From JANQRV01 sp964533785 (GTDB lineage Bacteria; Bacteroidota; Bacteroidia; Chitinophagales; Saprospiraceae), in NCBI GenBank assembly GCA_964533785.1, contig CAZHNG010000244.1:1-10769 (forward strand): DNA of 10,769 nucleotides. Direction: 5' to 3'. The notes under the pieces are model-generated. The model was not told the DNA's origin. It ran no database searches and was given only the letters and a program-made list of their open reading frames with translations. A program made the position numbers and the translations under genes. Positions 7,989-10,769 of this stretch are shown in pieces; the stretch's first letter is position 1, and each line of letters opens with the position of its first letter.

Positions 7989-8448
7989 CCGGCATACCGT
8001 AGACATCGGCGAGCTGCAGCCGCGCCGAGCGCAGCCGCGCCATGAGCTTGGGCGTGAATTTCATCATCAACCTGTAGCCGAGCTCGTGGTCCGCCTCGCA
8101 CTTGCCGCGCAGGCACACGGCATCGAAGCCGATCGCCCGGGTGAGCGTCACGGCCCGCGCGTCGAAGGCCCAGCGATAGGGCGGAATGAGCCAGGAAACA
8201 CCGAGCTCGTCATCGTCCTTGAGCGTGCGGATGGTGGTCGCCCCCCGCCCGCGGATCGCCATCTCCAGCGCCACCGTGCCATGCCGGACAAGATAGAACT
8301 GATCGGCAGCGTCACCTTCGCGAAAGATGTACTCGCCGGACTGGAAGATGACATTCTTGGCACAACCGGCAATAACAGCCAGCTGCTCGTCATTGAGCCC
8401 CTTGGTGAACGCGTGGGTCTTGAGCAGTTCCTGGATGTCACGCAACAT
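7981..8448 (-). CDS. Stand-alone cyclic-nucleotide-binding-domain protein in hydrogenase operon
   Basis: The 155-residue protein is a single CRP-like beta-roll: a helical lead (1-25), then SGEYIFREGDAADQFYLVRHG (37-57, the classic strand-loop-strand), and a cassette region around residues 80-100, followed by C-terminal helices. No helix-turn-helix follows, so it is not a CRP/FNR transcription factor. The cassette reads LGVSWLIPPYRWAFDARAV (82-100); the usual Gly-Glu-Leu, whose Glu contacts the ribose in cAMP-binding proteins, is absent, though Arg92 and Arg98 remain. Ligand is therefore uncertain. It has two cysteines in the C-terminal part (Cys112, Cys117) and Cys29. Lying between the beta and gamma genes, it may sense a nucleotide and modulate, or bind, the hydrogenase; that is inference. 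ATG at 8448 follows AGGAA by 6 nt. Confidence 0.9.
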   Translation of the reverse strand: MLRDIQELLKTHAFTKGLNDEQLAVIAGCAKNVIFQSGEYIFREGDAADQFYLVRHGTVALEMAIRGRGATTIRTLKDDDELGVSWLIPPYRWAFDARAVTLTRAIGFDAVCLRGKCEADHELGYRLMMKFTPKLMARLRSARLQLADVYGMPDG

Positions 8449-8454
8449 GACCCG

Positions 8455-8459
8455 TTCCT
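8455..8459 (-). promoter_or_regulatory. Ribosome-binding site overlapping the hyhB stop codon
   Basis: On the minus strand TAGGAA contains both the hyhB stop codon TAG (8460-8458) and an AGGAA Shine-Dalgarno sequence, six bases before the ATG at 8448. It supports that start and makes re-initiation after hyhB likely. Confidence 0.6.
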
Positions 8460-9627
8460 ATGGATTGGCCTGATCCGTGCCACGGATCGCGGCCGCCTCC
8501 GCGGTGAGGTCGATGCCGACCGGGCACCAGGTGATGCAGCGACCACATCCGACACAGCCGCTGGTGCCGAACTCGTCGTGCCAGTCGGCGAGCTTGTGGG
8601 TCAGCCACTGCCGATAACGCGACCGCGCCGAGCGGCGCACGCTGCCACCGACCAGATAGCTGAAATCGAGCGTGAAGCAGGAATCCCAGCGCAGCCAGCG
8701 CTCGGCCTCGACCCCCTCGAGGTCCGAGCGGTCCTCCACCGTGGTGCAGAAACAGGTGGGACAGACCATGGTGCAATTGCCGCAGGTGAGACAGCGACCG
8801 GCGACGTCGTCCCAGCGCGGATGCTCGAGATTGCCCTGCAGGAGATCCTTGAGGCCGTCGGTCTCCAGCACCCGCCCCATCTCGGCCGCCGCCCGCGCGA
8901 CCACCGCATCCGCCAGCTGCCGATCGCCCGCCTCGGCCTCGCGCAGCGGCAACTCACGCAGGAGCTCGCGCCCCACCTCACTCCCGGCCTCGACCAGAAA
9001 ATCGTGGCGTCCCGCCTCGATCAGCTCGGTCAGCGCCAGATCATAGCCCGCCTCGGCCCGGGGGCCTGTGCCCATCGACACACAAAGACACGTCCCGCCG
9101 GCCCGACCACAATTGACCGCGACGATGAACGCCCCCTCCCGCCGCTCCCGGTAGGAGGGGTTGACGACATGGTCCTCGAGAAACGTGCGGTCCTGCACCG
9201 CGATCGCCGCCAGATCACAAGCCCGCACGCCGAGAAAGGCAAAGCGAGGTGCCGCCTCTTCCTCCGGCACGAGGGCGAGATCGGCCCCGTCCCGCCGCAC
9301 CCGCCAGAGCCGCCGCCGCGGCGGATGCAGATAGCGCTTCCACGACTGCGGCCCGACCGTATGGCCGAAGAACGCCCCGTCCTCGCCCGCGACGAGCCGA
9401 TACCGGCCACCGTCCTGCTCGTCCCGCCAGCCAACCGGCAGCTGCTCGATGGACTCGATCTCCTCGAGCACCACCGCCTGCTGCTCGACCACCGGCCCGA
9501 TGACCCGATAGCCCCGCCGCCGGAGCGCATCGACCAGCACCTGCAGATCGCCCGCAGCCAGAAGCCCGGTCGCACCCCCATCGAAGTGCACCGCCCGCTC
9601 CCCGTCGTTCTCGGCTGACCGCAGCAT
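8458..9627 (-). CDS. hyhB: Group 3b hydrogenase beta subunit (4Fe-4S ferredoxin-type)
   Basis: The beta subunit carries iron-sulfur clusters that link with the gamma subunit; it is related to anaerobic sulfite reductase subunit A, the origin of the name sulfhydrogenase. The 389-residue protein has two C-x2-C-x2-C-x3-C ferredoxin motifs: Cys279, 282, 285, 289 in CLTCGNCTMVCP and Cys358, 361, 364, 368 in CVGCGRCITWCPVGID. Other family signatures are VGPQSWKRYLHPP (91-103), FLGVRACDLAAI (131-142) and NCGRAGGTCLC (172-182). Extra cysteines at 173, 180, 182, 292 and 294 could serve as further ligands. This is the first gene of the operon. The ATG at 9627 has no Shine-Dalgarno sequence, but a promoter candidate sits directly upstream. 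Whether it reduces sulfur here is unknown. Confidence 0.95.
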   Translation of the reverse strand: MLRSAENDGERAVHFDGGATGLLAAGDLQVLVDALRRRGYRVIGPVVEQQAVVLEEIESIEQLPVGWRDEQDGGRYRLVAGEDGAFFGHTVGPQSWKRYLHPPRRRLWRVRRDGADLALVPEEEAAPRFAFLGVRACDLAAIAVQDRTFLEDHVVNPSYRERREGAFIVAVNCGRAGGTCLCVSMGTGPRAEAGYDLALTELIEAGRHDFLVEAGSEVGRELLRELPLREAEAGDRQLADAVVARAAAEMGRVLETDGLKDLLQGNLEHPRWDDVAGRCLTCGNCTMVCPTCFCTTVEDRSDLEGVEAERWLRWDSCFTLDFSYLVGGSVRRSARSRYRQWLTHKLADWHDEFGTSGCVGCGRCITWCPVGIDLTAEAAAIRGTDQANP

Positions 9628-9636
9628 CGCTGACAG

Positions 9637-9665
9637 AGTCTATCGCCCAGCCTGAAACGCCGCAA
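9637..9665 (-). promoter_or_regulatory. Candidate sigma70-type promoter of the hydrogenase operon
   Basis: On the minus strand TTGCGG (9665-9660) and TAGACT (9642-9637) are separated by exactly 17 bases. They match the -35 and -10 consensus at 3 of 6 and 4 of 6 positions. Transcription would begin near 9630, only about three bases before the ATG at 9627, giving an almost leaderless mRNA; this agrees with the absence of a ribosome-binding site there. The match is modest and such boxes occur by chance. Confidence 0.4.
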
Positions 9666-9808
9666 GCCATAGCCGCGACGCGGCCGGACCGTCGTCCGCT
9701 CAGCCGGCTGCGGTGGCGAAGAGGGCGGGGACGTGGTCGCTGTCCTGCGGCCGGCCCTCGGTCGGGCAGCCAAAAAGCGCTGAGGTCGCAGGTCACGAGA
9801 GAAGAGCG

Positions 9809-9829
9809 CGGGAAGGCAGCGCCTTCCCG
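9809..9829 (-). terminator. Hairpin, possible terminator of the DsrE-like gene
   Basis: A perfect 9-bp stem (CGGGAAGGC paired with GCCTTCCCG) with a three-base loop lies 46 bases beyond the stop of the DsrE-like gene. On the minus strand it is followed by CGCTCTTCTCTC, pyrimidine-rich but with no pure T run. It may end that transcript before the hydrogenase promoter. The stem is nearly symmetric, so the strand is inferred from the flanking sequence and neighbours. Confidence 0.45.
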
Positions 9830-9875
9830 GGCTCATCCGGTCATTTGGGTCAGTCGCAGTTCGGGGCGCTGCCGC

Positions 9876-10307
9876 CTAGAACGACCAGACGCGCGCCTCT
9901 TCGTCCAGCATCGCCGCCGCCATGTCGGGCGGGCTGGCGACGCCCACACCCTCGAGCAACACCTCGGGCCCCTCGCCCCGTCCGGGGAGATAAATGGCGC
10001 AGACTTCGACCGTCCCGCCTTGCTGCATGATCGCCTGCATCAATCCCTGCGGGCTCGCACCCTGCGGCGGCTGCGCCGCCGTCGCCGTCTCGGGCGCCTC
10101 CCGCAAGCCGAGATCACCCCCAGGCCCGCAGAGCAGCATGTGCACCTCCGCCCCCTTCTGCACCGCCTGCATGGTCAGGACCATCGCCATGAGCTGCGTC
10201 TGCGGCTCGGCCGAGGTCACCACCGTCACCAGCCGATCACTCTCCGCCTGCGCCGCACCGGCCATCACCAGCATCGCACAAGCCGCCAACAAGCTGCGCT
10301 TCATCAT
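9876..10307 (-). CDS. Exported DsrE-like family protein
   Basis: The 143-residue product begins with a Sec-type signal peptide: MMKR, then a hydrophobic stretch and AGAAQA at about 16-21, with likely cleavage before Glu22. The mature part resembles DsrE/DsrF-like small proteins: VTVVTSAEPQTQLMAMVLT (27-45, first strand and helix), GAEVHMLLCGPGGDL (52-66) and QGGTVEVCAIYLPG (96-109). Cys60 and Cys103 sit in the positions where this family places its conserved cysteines. Related cytoplasmic proteins relay sulfur in the Dsr/Tus systems; the periplasmic forms have no settled role. GGAG six bases upstream supports the ATG at 10307; an ATG three bases further on is also possible. A promoter and a candidate terminator separate it from the hydrogenase genes, so co-function is only suggested. 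Confidence 0.82.
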   Translation of the reverse strand: MMKRSLLAACAMLVMAGAAQAESDRLVTVVTSAEPQTQLMAMVLTMQAVQKGAEVHMLLCGPGGDLGLREAPETATAAQPPQGASPQGLMQAIMQQGGTVEVCAIYLPGRGEGPEVLLEGVGVASPPDMAAAMLDEEARVWSF

Positions 10308-10313
10308 CTCTCT

Positions 10314-10317
10314 CTCC
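10314..10317 (-). promoter_or_regulatory. Ribosome-binding site that decides the start of the DsrE-like gene
   Basis: GGAG within the minus-strand run GGAGAGAGAG lies six bases before ATG at 10307. It favours that start over the upstream in-frame ATG codons at 10319 and 10322, which would put charged Glu-Arg-Glu residues before the signal peptide. Confidence 0.6.
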
Positions 10318-10426
10318 ATCATCACTTTCGGGAAGACCGACAGGAGCACGCCACACCCGGCGCAGCTCGCAGGCCGAAAGATCGCCGCCCCCGGGCCGAA
10401 CCCGACGCCGCTGCCCTTCCGACAGG

Positions 10427-10471
10427 GTCACTGACGCCTCCATAGGCCGATCGGATCGCCACCTCAGTGAC
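10427..10471. repeat. 8-bp inverted repeat enclosing a palindrome
   Basis: GTCACTGA (10427-10434) is matched by its reverse complement TCAGTGAC (10464-10471), with 29 bases between them that contain the perfect palindrome CCGATCGG (10447-10454). The right arm can instead pair locally with GTCAC at 10475-10479. It lies about 120-165 bases upstream of the DsrE-like start and could be an operator or an RNA fold, or chance in GC-rich DNA. Confidence 0.3.
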
Positions 10472-10769
10472 TTCGTCACCAACGCCCCACCTTTTCGGAC
10501 CACGCCGCCCGCGCCGACCACAGCCAGCCCCAACCCCAATGGCCATCGCGTAGCCTTGTTAGACAGCACGAGTAACCAGGGGAGGCACTGCCTCGCCCTT
10601 GGGCCCCTCCGGTCTTGGCCCTCGTCGGTTTGCAGGCCATGGCGAGGATGCGCGGGGCTGCGGGCGCTTGTGCTTGAGTGGCGACGCTCGGCGGGCGACG
10701 CGATGCCGTGACCGCCCCCCCGCCGGCTCAACCGCCGCAGGCCTCCTGCCGCTCGATTGGCAGGCCCAG

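Larger units (their letters stand above)
10308..10769. other. Stretch without a convincing gene upstream of the DsrE-like gene
   Basis: No reading frame here has a recognisable product, a good ribosome-binding site and believable composition. The minus-strand frames starting near 10546 and 10731 give arginine- and glycine-rich products with no domain and run into the DsrE-like gene. What can be seen are dyads: an 8-bp inverted repeat at 10427-10471 with the palindrome CCGATCGG inside it, a GTGAC/GTCAC hairpin at 10467-10479, and a nested fold at 10578-10608. The promoter of the DsrE-like gene should lie here, but I see no clear -35/-10 pair. Confidence 0.6.

Noticed and set aside
7981..8448. 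A CRP/FNR-type transcription regulator
   Set aside because: The protein ends soon after the beta-roll and its C-terminal helices; no helix-turn-helix is present, so direct DNA binding is not supported.
7822..9618. A 598-codon plus-strand open frame opposite the gamma, cyclic-nucleotide-domain and beta genes
   Set aside because: It is in the antisense register of hyhB and extends because rare codons are avoided; there is no supporting ribosome-binding site or domain.
10278..10307. Lipobox-like LAAC (residues 7-10) in the DsrE-like protein
   Set aside because: The hydrophobic stretch before the cysteine is only about four residues and continues after it to AGAAQA, so ordinary signal peptidase cleavage before Glu22 fits better than lipoprotein processing.
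10556..10566. GTTAGAC resembling an integron attC core site
   Set aside because: Only one seven-base core is present; I found no matching RYYYAAC partner at suitable distance and no integrase or cassette genes.
10237..10731. A 164-codon minus-strand frame over the right-hand stretch
   Set aside because: Composition is Arg/Gly-rich and without domains, and it runs out of frame into the well-supported DsrE-like gene with its signal peptide and ribosome-binding site.

Overview
The window is a high-GC bacterial chromosome segment whose recognisable genes all lie on the minus strand. It holds almost the whole of one [NiFe]-hydrogenase locus plus a separate upstream gene for a small exported protein. 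GC content, the signal peptide style and the dense overlapping layout fit a proteobacterium. The sequence does not allow a genus to be named.

Reading in the direction of transcription (right to left): 10308-10769 shows no convincing gene, only a few dyad symmetries. Next comes a small DsrE-like protein with a Sec-type signal peptide (9876-10307), followed by a hairpin that may terminate its transcript (9809-9829). A sigma70-like promoter candidate (9637-9665) lies almost directly on the start codon of the hydrogenase operon. The structural genes then follow in the order beta (iron-sulfur), a stand-alone cyclic-nucleotide-binding-domain protein, gamma (FAD/NAD(P)/2Fe-2S), small subunit and large subunit. 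This B-G-S-L order and the subunit architecture are those of cytoplasmic group 3b NAD(P)-linked hydrogenases ('sulfhydrogenases', HyhBGSL/HydBGDA), with the extra regulatory-type gene inserted between B and G.

The operon continues into maturation genes: a HycI/HyaD-type endopeptidase, a short HypA-like protein, HypF, HypC, HypD and the N-terminal 169 residues of HypE, which runs off the left edge. Ten of the eleven genes (all but the DsrE-like one) are separated by 28 bases or fewer or overlap, so they look like one transcriptional unit. HypF, HypE, HypC and HypD would build the Fe(CN)2CO centre, HypA would help deliver nickel, and the protease would trim the large subunit. The holoenzyme would interconvert H2 and reduced pyridine nucleotide in the cytoplasm. 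No hypB is present in the window.

The most unusual points are: (i) the HypA-like protein lacks the entire zinc-binding domain; (ii) the cyclic-nucleotide-binding-domain protein has no DNA-binding domain and an atypical phosphate-binding cassette, and is embedded among the catalytic subunits; (iii) the operon may start with a nearly leaderless mRNA. I found no CRISPR array, mobile element, tRNA or rRNA.
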